This document shows positions 1 through 6,706 of a stretch of 9,493 bases of DNA, one piece after another. The notes under the pieces were generated by a model. The model had not been told where the DNA came from and searched no databases. It saw only the letters and a list, made by a program, of their open reading frames with translations. This stretch comes from Kiritimatiellia bacterium (GTDB lineage Bacteria > Verrucomicrobiota > Kiritimatiellia > UBA8416 > JABMPJ01): contig JAOZSS010000084.1 in the NCBI GenBank assembly GCA_029939545.1, forward strand, positions 1-9,493, given 5' to 3'. Made by a program: the position numbers and the translations under genes. Each line of letters opens with the position of its first letter. Position 1 is the first letter of the stretch.

Positions 1-207
1 CCCTGTTTTCTATTTTTTTCCTCTCTCAGGCAGGAGCGGAAGACCGGTTACACCCGGGACCGACTCAGCGAGATCTTCCGCGCGCCCTTTGATTCGCAGG
101 TGACATGGTTGTTCGATTGAGCCAAATATCGTGACACCAACGGCAATTCTGTGCTTACATTCATGATCTTGCGGGGCAATGGCGTTCCGCTCGACCAGCG
201 AAGGTAG
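1..207 (+). pseudogene. 3' end of an upstream gene, possibly broken by an in-frame TGA
   Basis: Frame 1 is open from the window edge and reads protein-like sequence (ERKTGYTRDRLSEIF then SQVTWLFD) up to a TGA at 118-120. The same frame then continues without a stop, again protein-like (AKYRDTNGNSVLTFMILRG), to a TAG at 205-207, six bases before the next ATG. The two parts look like one C-terminus interrupted by a nonsense codon. The K-T-G-Y-T...L...F pattern followed by a strand vaguely recalls the last part of class I SAM-dependent methyltransferases, but that is a guess. Bases 1-30 are pyrimidine-rich and may not be coding. Alternatives are that the gene truly ends at 120 and the rest is spacer, or that there is a sequencing error. 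No selenocysteine-type hairpin was seen after the TGA. Confidence 0.35.
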
Positions 208-213
208 AGCCCA

Positions 214-1236
214 ATGATCATTCGAAGAAAAGCCTATCCGCGTGGCGGACTGGTCGGGAACCCGTCCGACGGGTATTTTGGCAAGACAATTGCATTCAGT
301 TTCCGCAACTTTTACGCGGAAGTCGTGCTCTACGAGTCGCCCGAAATCGAGATTTTACCCAACACACGCGACCACTCTGTGTTTAAGAGCATGTCCCATC
401 TTGCCGAGGATGTGAGTCTCTTCGGTTACTACGGCGGAATCCGACTGATCAAGGCGACCGTCAAACGCTTCCATGACTATTGCCGCGACGCAGGGATCGA
501 GCTGCCCATGCGTAACTTCACGATCCGGTACGATTCGAACATTCCCCACCTGGTGGGCCTGGCCGGCTCTTCCGCCATCATCAGCGCCTGCATGCGTGCG
601 CTGCGCGCGTTCTTCGGGGTGACGATTCCGCGCCCCATCGAGGCCAACCTGATTCTTGGCGTTGAAACCGAAGAGCTTGGCATCTCGGCAGGGCTGCAAG
701 ATCGTGTGGCACAGGTCTATCGCGGGCTGGTCTACATGGATTTCGATCGCGAGCTGATGGAGCGCCAGGGCTGCGGCAAGTACGAGGCACTGGACCCGGC
801 GTTGCTGCCGCCGCTGTACGTGGCCTACCGGTCGGATTTGTCCGAGGGGTCTGAGATCTTCCACAACGACATGAAGGAACGATTCAACCGCGGCGACGAA
901 ACGGTTATGGAGGCGGTCGACTTCTGGGCCGACCTGACACGGCAGGTCCGCGACATGCTGCTGGCAGGGGAGGGCGAGGCGATCGGTTCGCTCCTCAACG
1001 CGAACTTCGACCGTCGTACCTCGCTCTGCCGGATTTCCGATGGGAACCAACGCATGGTCGATGCGGCGCGGTCGGTCGGCGCGAGCGCCAAGTTCACAGG
1101 ATCAGGCGGTGCCATTGTCGGTACGTACGACAACGAGAACATGTATGACAAGTTGTACCAGAAACTTAAATCCATGGGCATCACAGTATTGAAGCCGGAG
1201 ATCACAGTGTCGGCGGGAGGATTGAATGAGCGTTAG
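214..1236 (+). CDS. GHMP-family sugar kinase, glucuronokinase type
   Basis: This 340-residue protein is a GHMP kinase and is expected to phosphorylate the anomeric C1 hydroxyl of a sugar acid, probably D-glucuronate, with ATP in the cytoplasm. The N-terminal GHMP segment is YPRGGLVGNPSDGYFGKTIA (8-27). The phosphate-binding motif is PHLVGLAGSSAI (111-122). The segment GISAGLQDRVAQVY (156-169) carries the likely catalytic Asp163, and the C-terminal motif KFTGSGGA spans 293-300. Blocks such as GYYGGIRL, YDSNIP and AGLQDRVAQVYRGLVYMDF match, from memory, plant glucuronokinase (EC 2.7.1.43) over most of its length. That fits much better than heptose-7-P kinase (HddA) or galactokinase. The ATG has a GAAGG-like site about 9 bases upstream. 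The next gene, a UDP-sugar pyrophosphorylase type, supplies the logical following step. The family is secure and the substrate is inferred. Confidence 0.85.
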   Translation: MIIRRKAYPRGGLVGNPSDGYFGKTIAFSFRNFYAEVVLYESPEIEILPNTRDHSVFKSMSHLAEDVSLFGYYGGIRLIKATVKRFHDYCRDAGIELPMRNFTIRYDSNIPHLVGLAGSSAIISACMRALRAFFGVTIPRPIEANLILGVETEELGISAGLQDRVAQVYRGLVYMDFDRELMERQGCGKYEALDPALLPPLYVAYRSDLSEGSEIFHNDMKERFNRGDETVMEAVDFWADLTRQVRDMLLAGEGEAIGSLLNANFDRRTSLCRISDGNQRMVDAARSVGASAKFTGSGGAIVGTYDNENMYDKLYQKLKSMGITVLKPEITVSAGGLNER

Positions 1237-1266
1237 AAGGGTTCCATGCAGGGAAGGGACCTCCCC

Positions 1267-1290
1267 TCCGTGCTTCCGTGTCTCCGTGGT
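1267..1290. repeat. Three-unit 8-bp-period array, TCCGTGnn
   Basis: TCCGTG occurs at 1267, 1275 and 1283, exactly 8 bases apart, in the 75-bp gap between the kinase and galU. On the other strand it reads as CACGGA words. Similar arrays recur between genes in some environmental bacterial genomes. It lies just upstream of the galU ribosome-binding site (GGAGG at 1302-1306) and could add structure to the mRNA leader. No function is known. Confidence 0.7.
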
Positions 1291-1311
1291 TTGTTTTATT
1301 GGGAGGAGTGA

Positions 1312-2214
1312 ATGAAAGTTAAGAAAGCGGTCATACCTGCAGCGGGATTCGGGACACGTTTCCTGCCTGCCTCTAAGTCGCAGCCGAAAGAGATGCTTCC
1401 GATCGTAGACACGCCCGTCATCCAGTACGTGGTGGAGGAGGCGGTGGCCTCGGGCATTACGGATATCCTGATGGTGATCGGAAAAGGTAAGCGTGCGATC
1501 GAAGAGCATTTCGACCGCAACTTCGAACTGGAGTCAGAGCTACAGGAGAAGAGTAAGGAGGCGGAACTGGAAACGATCCGCCGGATCTCGAGCCTGGCGG
1601 ACGTCCACTTTGTCTGGCAAAAGGAGCTGAAGGGGCTGGGCGATGCCATTTACTGTGCGCGCCACCATGTCGGGCAAGAGCCGTTCGCGGTACTGCTCGG
1701 CGACACGCTCGTGCAGTCGGGATCGCCGGTCACACAGCAGCTCCTGGACGTATTCGATCGCTACCAGGAATCCGTCGTGGCCCTGGAAGAGGTCGAGCGG
1801 AGCAAGGTGACGCGCTACGGGATCATGGATGGCACGTGCATCACCGACAGCATCTACCTTGTGAAGGACTTCATCGAGAAACCGAGCGTCGAAGAGGCGC
1901 TCTCAAACTTGGCCATCGCGGGCCGGTATGTGCTGACACCCGACATCTTCGATCACATCGCCAACACCACGCGCGGCAAGAACGACGAGATCCAGCTCAC
2001 CGACGCGCTGCGTCTACAGGTCGCGAAGCGTGCCTTTTATGGTCTCCGCTTCGAGGGTCGGCGCTATGACGTCGGAAACAAGCTCGATTTTCTGAAGACC
2101 AACATTGCCTTCGCCCTTCAGCGCGACGACATACGCGAGGCACTGTTGGCGTTTATGAAGGAAACGGTTGAACAGCCGAACAATCGAACAGCCGAACTGC
2201 GAAATACGAAGTAG
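1312..2214 (+). CDS. galU: UTP--glucose-1-phosphate uridylyltransferase family (GalU type)
   Basis: This enzyme joins UTP and a sugar-1-phosphate to give a UDP-sugar and pyrophosphate. It is cytoplasmic and 300 residues long, normal for GalU. The signature PAAGFGTRFLPASKSQPKEM (9-28) is the nucleotide-binding loop. VVEEAVASGI (40-49) and LLGDTL (128-133, Asp131 being the metal-binding position) follow. RYGIMDG (168-174), DFIEKP (186-191, Lys190), AGRYVLTPDIF (203-213), DEIQLTDAL (225-233) and YDVGNK (252-257) complete the family pattern. A strong GGAGG lies 5 bases before the ATG. Most bacterial relatives act on glucose-1-P. Following a glucuronokinase-like gene, it may instead, or also, make UDP-glucuronate, as broad-specificity UDP-sugar pyrophosphorylase does in plants. 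That role is inferred. The last 15 or so residues are encoded by a short-word repeat and look like an added tail. Confidence 0.92.
   Translation: MKVKKAVIPAAGFGTRFLPASKSQPKEMLPIVDTPVIQYVVEEAVASGITDILMVIGKGKRAIEEHFDRNFELESELQEKSKEAELETIRRISSLADVHFVWQKELKGLGDAIYCARHHVGQEPFAVLLGDTLVQSGSPVTQQLLDVFDRYQESVVALEEVERSKVTRYGIMDGTCITDSIYLVKDFIEKPSVEEALSNLAIAGRYVLTPDIFDHIANTTRGKNDEIQLTDALRLQVAKRAFYGLRFEGRRYDVGNKLDFLKTNIAFALQRDDIREALLAFMKETVEQPNNRTAELRNTK
2168..2199. repeat. Four-unit 8-bp-period array (nnGAACAn) in the galU 3' end
   Basis: GAAC occurs at 2170, 2178, 2186 and 2194, a strict 8-base period. The 12-base word GAACAGCCGAAC is present twice (2170-2181 and 2186-2197). Degenerate CGAA words continue to the stop codon. 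The array encodes the final galU residues (EQPNNRTAELRNTK). Because 8 is not a multiple of 3, the protein is not repetitive although the DNA is. Confidence 0.75.
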
Positions 2215-2235
2215 AGAGAACCTGCAGCTGGAATC

Positions 2236-2634
2236 ATGCGACACCCCAAAGCCCTAAAATGGGAGCGAAAGCTGAAGGCGCTTTTCCGCCGGATCGACGA
2301 ACGACTGGAGGCGGAGTATGGCGATCGCTATCCGCTGCATCCGGCGCGGCCCAGGGAGGGGGCCACCGCGAATCCGAGCCATGACGGTCTGTTCAATATC
2401 GGGGCGTCCTTCTCCGGCGGCTTCGGTTCAGCACATGGCGCCGGCTACGTGGTGAACGTGCAGATGGTCACGCTTGAGCGCGTGGATGCCGACCTGCGCG
2501 AGGAGATCGAACAGCGCGTGGTCGAGGAGCTGAATACCGAGCTACCCAAAACGTTTCCCGATCGCCATCTCCAGGTCAGCCGCGACGGCCACACCTTCAA
2601 GATCCACGGGGATCTGAGCCTTGGAGAGGTGTAG
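2236..2634 (+). CDS. Conserved-looking hypothetical protein, 132 residues
   Basis: I do not recognise a named family. The protein starts with a charged amphipathic stretch (HPKALKWERKLKALFRRIDERLEAEYGDR, about residues 3-31), followed by a Pro/His-rich turn (YPLHPARP, 32-39). A glycine-rich core comes next (GLFNIGASFSGGFGSAHGAGY, 51-71), then a predicted strand VVNVQMVTL (72-80) and an acidic helix (DADLREEIEQRVVEELNTEL, 84-103). It ends with FKIHGDLSLG (121-130). There is no signal peptide or membrane segment, so it is probably a small soluble cytoplasmic alpha/beta protein. It lies 21 bp after galU on the same strand with only a weak ribosome-binding site, which suggests translation coupled to galU. 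Dense conserved-looking motifs and coding-like composition argue that it is real. The overall layout loosely recalls ribosome-associated or polymer-binding small proteins, but no function is claimed. Confidence 0.7.
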   Translation: MRHPKALKWERKLKALFRRIDERLEAEYGDRYPLHPARPREGATANPSHDGLFNIGASFSGGFGSAHGAGYVVNVQMVTLERVDADLREEIEQRVVEELNTELPKTFPDRHLQVSRDGHTFKIHGDLSLGEV

Positions 2635-2639
2635 AGAAC

Positions 2640-2659
2640 CACGAATGGGCACGAAGAGG
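2640..2659. repeat. Short CACGAA-word repeat
   Basis: CACGAA occurs at 2640 and 2650, ten bases apart, immediately after the stop codon of the 132-residue gene and before the large hairpin. The form (CACGAATGGG then CACGAAGAGG) matches a short intergenic word repeat that I recall from several environmental bacterial genomes. With only two units the call is modest. Confidence 0.45.
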
Positions 2660-2669
2660 GGGGAAGATC

Positions 2670-2757
<88 letters not shown>

Positions 2758-2759
2758 TC

Positions 2760-3320
2760 TTAGTGTTTTCCTATCAACCGCAGAAACTCTGAGCGTGTGG
2801 CGGCGTCGTTGTGAAAGCTGCCGAGCACGGTTGAGGTGGTCATCACGGAGTTCTGTTTGCCCACTCCGCGCATCATCATGCAGAGGTGCTGGCACTCCAT
2901 GACCACGCCGACGCCCTCGGCGCCAACTGTGTCCATCACGGCGCGCGCAATCTGTTCGGTCAATCGCTCCTGGATCTGGACGCGTCGGCCGAAGAGATCT
3001 GCGATTCTCGCCAGCTTGCTGATGCCCAGCACTTTTTCTTCAGCAATATAGCCGATATGGCAGCGCCCGAAGAAGGGCAGCATGTGATGTTCACACATAC
3101 TGTAGACCTCGATGTCGCGCGCGATGATCATGTTGTTGGACTGGGCCTCAAATACCGCATCGTTGATGACGGTGTTGATATTCATCCGATAGCCCTCGGT
3201 GAGATACGACCAGGCGCGCGCCACGCGCTCGGGTGTCTTGAGCAACCCGTCACGGCCGGGATCTTCCCCGATCTCGATCAGCAATTCCTTAACCAGCTCG
3301 GAAACACGTGCTTCGTTCAT
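2760..3320 (-). CDS. folE: GTP cyclohydrolase I
   Basis: FolE converts GTP to 7,8-dihydroneopterin triphosphate and formate, the first step of folate and other pterin biosynthesis, as a cytoplasmic zinc enzyme that forms a decamer in characterised bacteria. The 186-residue protein has the usual type I length and motifs. LLKTPERVARAW spans 26-37. SMCEHHMLPF spans 74-83, with zinc ligands Cys76 and His79. GISKLARIADLFGRRVQIQE spans 99-118. The segment 142-153 (ECQHLCMMMRGV) supplies the third zinc ligand, Cys147. The spacing Cys76 to Cys147 equals that of the E. coli ligands (110 to 181). Its ATG overlaps the folB stop codon by 4 bases (ATGA), so translation is probably coupled and both are expressed from the promoter upstream of folB. 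The stop is TAA. Confidence 0.97.
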   Translation of the reverse strand: MNEARVSELVKELLIEIGEDPGRDGLLKTPERVARAWSYLTEGYRMNINTVINDAVFEAQSNNMIIARDIEVYSMCEHHMLPFFGRCHIGYIAEEKVLGISKLARIADLFGRRVQIQERLTEQIARAVMDTVGAEGVGVVMECQHLCMMMRGVGKQNSVMTTSTVLGSFHNDAATRSEFLRLIGKH

Positions 3321-3703
3321 GGCTTCATGTCCTCTTGGGTTCGCGCGATATCGACCTCGACAGTTCTGGCAAAACGCAGCGCGCCGGGCTTGGCGACCTT
3401 TACATCGGCGCGGCGGACGCGGGAATCTTCAAGGCAAATCGCGGCAATACGCTCGGCAAGTCGCTCTACGAGCAGGAACGAGGAGCCATCAACCATCGCG
3501 ATGACGTTCTTCTTGATGGTCTTGTAGTCGACCGTGTCGTCAATGTCATCGGTCTGCCCGGCCTTGCGCAGGTCCGCATGCAGCGTGATGTTGATTACCA
3601 CGTCCTGTTTCTCCCGCCGCTCCTCGTCATAGATCCCGATCACGCAGCGCTGCAACAGGTCGCGAATATGAATCTTATCCAACTGTTCGTCAGTCCATTT
3701 CAT
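3317..3703 (-). CDS. folB: Dihydroneopterin aldolase family (FolB; FolX possible)
   Basis: This 128-residue protein belongs to the tunnelling-fold FolB/FolX family. FolB cleaves dihydroneopterin to 6-hydroxymethyl-dihydropterin and glycolaldehyde. FolX epimerises dihydroneopterin triphosphate to the monapterin form. IHIRDLLQRCVIGIYDEERR (11-30) carries the catalytic Glu28. DDTVDYKTIKKNV (55-67) carries Tyr60, and LLVERLAERIA spans 77-87. VKVAKPGALRFA (101-112) carries the general-base Lys105 and the FolB-like KPGA turn. The middle section (QDVVINITLH, DDIDDTVDYKTIKKNVI) resembles E. coli FolX, so residues alone do not settle the reaction. GGAG lies 8 bases before the ATG. It is the first gene of a two-gene operon with folE. 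The family is certain and the exact activity less so. Confidence 0.88.
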   Translation of the reverse strand: MKWTDEQLDKIHIRDLLQRCVIGIYDEERREKQDVVINITLHADLRKAGQTDDIDDTVDYKTIKKNVIAMVDGSSFLLVERLAERIAAICLEDSRVRRADVKVAKPGALRFARTVEVDIARTQEDMKP

Positions 3704-3760
3704 AGTCGTTTCTCCGCGTGGCTGCTCCTCCCTGTTGACGACACTTCGGAAGTAAGCATC

Positions 3761-3788
3761 AATATAGATATCGGCAAAGTCTTGTCAA
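3761..3788 (-). promoter_or_regulatory. Sigma-70-type promoter for folB-folE
   Basis: On the - strand TTGACA (3788-3783) and TATATT (3766-3761) are separated by 16 bases, close to the housekeeping consensus. Transcription would start near 3754, about 50 bases before the folB ATG. It lies in the 172-bp gap shared with the divergent SNF2 gene. I found no equally good promoter facing the SNF2 gene in that gap. Confidence 0.65.
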
Positions 3789-3875
3789 GCGCATCTGCCT
3801 CCGGCGCAACCCTGCCCACCGCGTCTCAACGAGATTGAATTGCTTGTGGCTGTTGATGTGAGATAAGGTCTCTGG

Positions 3876-6698
3876 ATGGATGCAAAGGACACATATGGGG
3901 ACGGGTCTCGCCTGTTTGCTGCCCTCAAGCGCATTGACGAGCCTTCTATATTTGAATCGGCAACGGACGGCGACATCGTTATTCAACTGCTTTTCGACGA
4001 TGAGGGGGCTTATCTTGATGTACTCGACAAGAAAGGTCGACCGCGCGAGATTGATCACCGGGCTTGTCGTGGCGCCATGCGTGATCTACTGAAGGCCATG
4101 AGCGCTGCGCGCCATCAACAAGAAGAGCTTCTGGGATGGGACTCAAGTGTCGAGCGCGTCTATCTGCATACACATGGTCATCTGTTGTGGCTGCTGCGGG
4201 ATTGCGAAGCCCTCGTAGATGCCGATATGCAACGCGTGCTCTTTGTGCCCGGGCGTGTTGAGTTGTTGCTCGATTTTGTTGCAGACCCGTCGCGAAAACA
4301 GCCCTGGGTGATCGGTCGGCTCGTGCTGGTGCATGAGGGCGATGAAATTTCTGATCTCGACGCGTTCACGATTATCAACGAGACCCATGTGCTGCTTGAT
4401 GGTCGAATCTATGAGACGAATCCTATCGGCGATAACTTTCGCCTGCTCCCGCTCTTCCGCGATGCCTTTCCTGAGTCGATGTTCGAGCGTTCGTTGTCCC
4501 TGTTGTTTTCACATTTCACCGGAATTGGAGTTCGGTATGGGCAGTATGATGTCGTGCATGGGGATGATATCCCCGCCGATACCTCGGTGGTCTTTCAGAA
4601 AGTGGATGAATCCGGAGCGCTTCACCTGGATCTACGGCATACATTGCCGCGTCTTCCGGTGGATTTTGTGCGAAATTACGATATCACCCGTCTCGCGGTG
4701 CTCAATGAGGCCGAACAAACAATTGTGGTTCGCCATGTGGTTTATGGGTCGCTTGCCAGCGAGCACAAACGCATGAATAGACTCCTCAGCCGCCACAGGA
4801 AGGCCCTGGATGCGACTGCGGAGAATCTACTGTTTTCCGACGGGAACGGTTTTGTGTTGGGACAGGATCTGGCGGCGCTGTTTCTGGGGCGTGAATTGTC
4901 CGACCTTGCGCAACGCTATACACTTTTGGGTGCGGAGGTGCTGAAGCCGTACAAGGTGAAGTCTGCCGTGCCGAAGCTGAAGCTCAACATGGGCTATGGC
5001 ATTGACTTCCTCGAAGGTGACGCCGACCTCGAGATCGATGGCGAAACATTTTCTTTACTGGACGTTCTGGCTCAACACCGCAAGAACCGCTATGTCACTC
5101 TCAGTGACGGCACGCATGCCGTTATCAATTCAGAGTATCTCTCCAAGTTGAGTCGTCTGTTTCGCAAGCATGAGCAGGGCGTCAAGGTGTCTTTCTTCGA
5201 TCTGCCGTTGATCGAGGATCTTATAGAGGAGAGCGCCGCTGAGACTCAATTTGCCAAGGCACGTGACGTATTTATGGGGTTCAATACCTTGACGCGAAAG
5301 CGACTGACCCCCCCGCCCATCAACGGCACGTTGCGCCCATATCAGAAAGATGGGGTCAAATGGCTCAACTACCTTCATGCTCATAACCTGGGTGGATGTC
5401 TGGCCGACGATATGGGACTGGGCAAAACGGTTCAGGCGATAGCCCTGCTCTCGCGCCTCTACCCCAAGGAGAAAACCCCCTCACTCCTCATCATGCCGCG
5501 CAGTCTGCTGTTCAACTGGCGAGAGGAACTGAAGACCTTCTGTCCGGAGCTGCGTCATTGCATTTTTCATGGCGCGGATCGCGATTTGGATGCCGCCATG
5601 GATAACCACCTGGTTCTGACAACCTACGGCATGTTGCGCACCAATATAGAGACGTTTGTGAAGCAGCGTTTCTACTATGTTATCCTGGATGAGTCGCAGG
5701 CCATCAAGAACAGCAATACGCAGACCACCAAGGCGGCGCTCATGCTGAAAGCGAAACATCGCCTCGCGCTGAGCGGCACCCCCATTGAGAATAATCTGGG
5801 AGAACTCTATTCCTTGTTCCGTTTCTTGAATCCATCCATGTTCGGCTCCGCAAACGAGTTCAACCGGGATTATGCAACGCCCATTCATCAACATGACGAC
5901 AAGGAAGCCGCTCGCGAACTGCGCAAGAAGATCTACCCGTTCATTCTCCGCCGTCTCAAGCGTGATGTACTGAAAGACCTTCCCGACAAGGTCGAACAGG
6001 TGCTTTATGTGGAGATGAGCAAGCCGCAACGCAAACTCTACGACGCCAGGCGTCGATTCTATCATCAGACCATCAAGCAGCGCATCGCAGATGAGGGACT
6101 TCAGAAGAGCCGTTTCTTCATTCTGGAAGCGCTAATGGAACTGCGTCAGATTGCCTCCGTTCCCGAAGCCAAGAGCGAGGGCGCGATTCTCTCAACCAAG
6201 CGTGAGATCCTGATGGAGCGACTACAGGATGCCGTTCTGAATGGACACAAGATGCTGATTTTCACGAATTTTCTGGCGACGATTGAGTATGTGGCCGCAG
6301 ATCTTGAGCAGCGCGGCATTCAACACCTGGTGATGACCGGTGCTACCAGCAACCGTGAAGCCTTGGTGAAGCAGTTTCAAACCAACGCCGAGATCAACGT
6401 GTTCCTGATGACGCTCAAGACCGGGGGAGTGGGCCTGAATCTCACGGCGGCGGATACCGTATTTATCTTTGATCCCTGGTGGAACACGGCCGCCGAGCTA
6501 CAGGCCATTGATCGTACGCATCGCATTGGACAGGACAAAACCGTGTTCACGTATAAACTGATTGCCCGCGACTCTATTGAGGAGAAGATTGTGGAGCTTC
6601 AGAATCGCAAGAAACAGCTCTTCGACACGGTCATTTCCAGCGATGGTGCCGGACTTAAATCACTAACAGAAGCCGATGTGGATGACATCCTCGGATAG
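3876..6698 (+). CDS. SNF2-family ATPase/helicase with long N-terminal extension
   Basis: This 940-residue protein is a superfamily 2 SNF2/RapA-class ATPase, expected to translocate on double-stranded DNA and remodel bound proteins. Motifs run in order. The Q-like LRPYQKDGVKWL precedes motif I, ADDMGLGKT (Lys517). Motif II is DESQ (605-608), in place of the common DEAQ/DEAH. Motif III is LSGTPIENNLGELYSLFRFL (Ser633-Thr635). LRRLKRDVLKDLPDK follows, then motif V TGGVGLNL (849-856) and motif VI DRTHRIGQ (879-886). The first 480 or so residues have no motor motif. Residues about 370-450 (from LKLNMGYGIDFLEGD to YLSKLSRLF) look like the bacterial SNF2-associated region (SNF2_assoc type). No SWIM zinc finger is visible. 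AAGG lies 7 bases before the ATG. The 630-residue gene begins 8 bp after its stop, indicating an operon. It is not RapA-like in its flanks, and its cellular role is unknown. Confidence 0.92.
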   Translation: MDAKDTYGDGSRLFAALKRIDEPSIFESATDGDIVIQLLFDDEGAYLDVLDKKGRPREIDHRACRGAMRDLLKAMSAARHQQEELLGWDSSVERVYLHTHGHLLWLLRDCEALVDADMQRVLFVPGRVELLLDFVADPSRKQPWVIGRLVLVHEGDEISDLDAFTIINETHVLLDGRIYETNPIGDNFRLLPLFRDAFPESMFERSLSLLFSHFTGIGVRYGQYDVVHGDDIPADTSVVFQKVDESGALHLDLRHTLPRLPVDFVRNYDITRLAVLNEAEQTIVVRHVVYGSLASEHKRMNRLLSRHRKALDATAENLLFSDGNGFVLGQDLAALFLGRELSDLAQRYTLLGAEVLKPYKVKSAVPKLKLNMGYGIDFLEGDADLEIDGETFSLLDVLAQHRKNRYVTLSDGTHAVINSEYLSKLSRLFRKHEQGVKVSFFDLPLIEDLIEESAAETQFAKARDVFMGFNTLTRKRLTPPPINGTLRPYQKDGVKWLNYLHAHNLGGCLADDMGLGKTVQAIALLSRLYPKEKTPSLLIMPRSLLFNWREELKTFCPELRHCIFHGADRDLDAAMDNHLVLTTYGMLRTNIETFVKQRFYYVILDESQAIKNSNTQTTKAALMLKAKHRLALSGTPIENNLGELYSLFRFLNPSMFGSANEFNRDYATPIHQHDDKEAARELRKKIYPFILRRLKRDVLKDLPDKVEQVLYVEMSKPQRKLYDARRRFYHQTIKQRIADEGLQKSRFFILEALMELRQIASVPEAKSEGAILSTKREILMERLQDAVLNGHKMLIFTNFLATIEYVAADLEQRGIQHLVMTGATSNREALVKQFQTNAEINVFLMTLKTGGVGLNLTAADTVFIFDPWWNTAAELQAIDRTHRIGQDKTVFTYKLIARDSIEEKIVELQNRKKQLFDTVISSDGAGLKSLTEADVDDILG

Positions 6699-6706
6699 GA
6701 CACACG

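Noticed and set aside
118..120. Selenocysteine codon or reassigned TGA
   Set aside because: Neighbouring genes (folB, the 630-residue gene, the adenylyltransferase) use TGA as a stop, no suitable downstream hairpin is visible, and the residue context does not suggest a redox site.
355..1050. Long antisense reading frame under the kinase gene
   Set aside because: It is a shadow of a clear GHMP kinase and its translation has no recognisable motif.
214..1236. D-glycero-D-manno-heptose-7-phosphate kinase (HddA), suggested by the heptose adenylyltransferase-like gene further right
   Set aside because: The motifs match glucuronokinase much better (NPSDGYFGKT, AGLQDRVAQVYRGLVYMDF), and the two genes are more than 7 kb apart in different operons.
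3735..3768. Forward promoter for the SNF2 gene (TTGACG ... TATAGA)
   Set aside because: The spacing is 22 bp, too long for a sigma-70 promoter, and the TATA element is better explained as the -10 of the reverse promoter.
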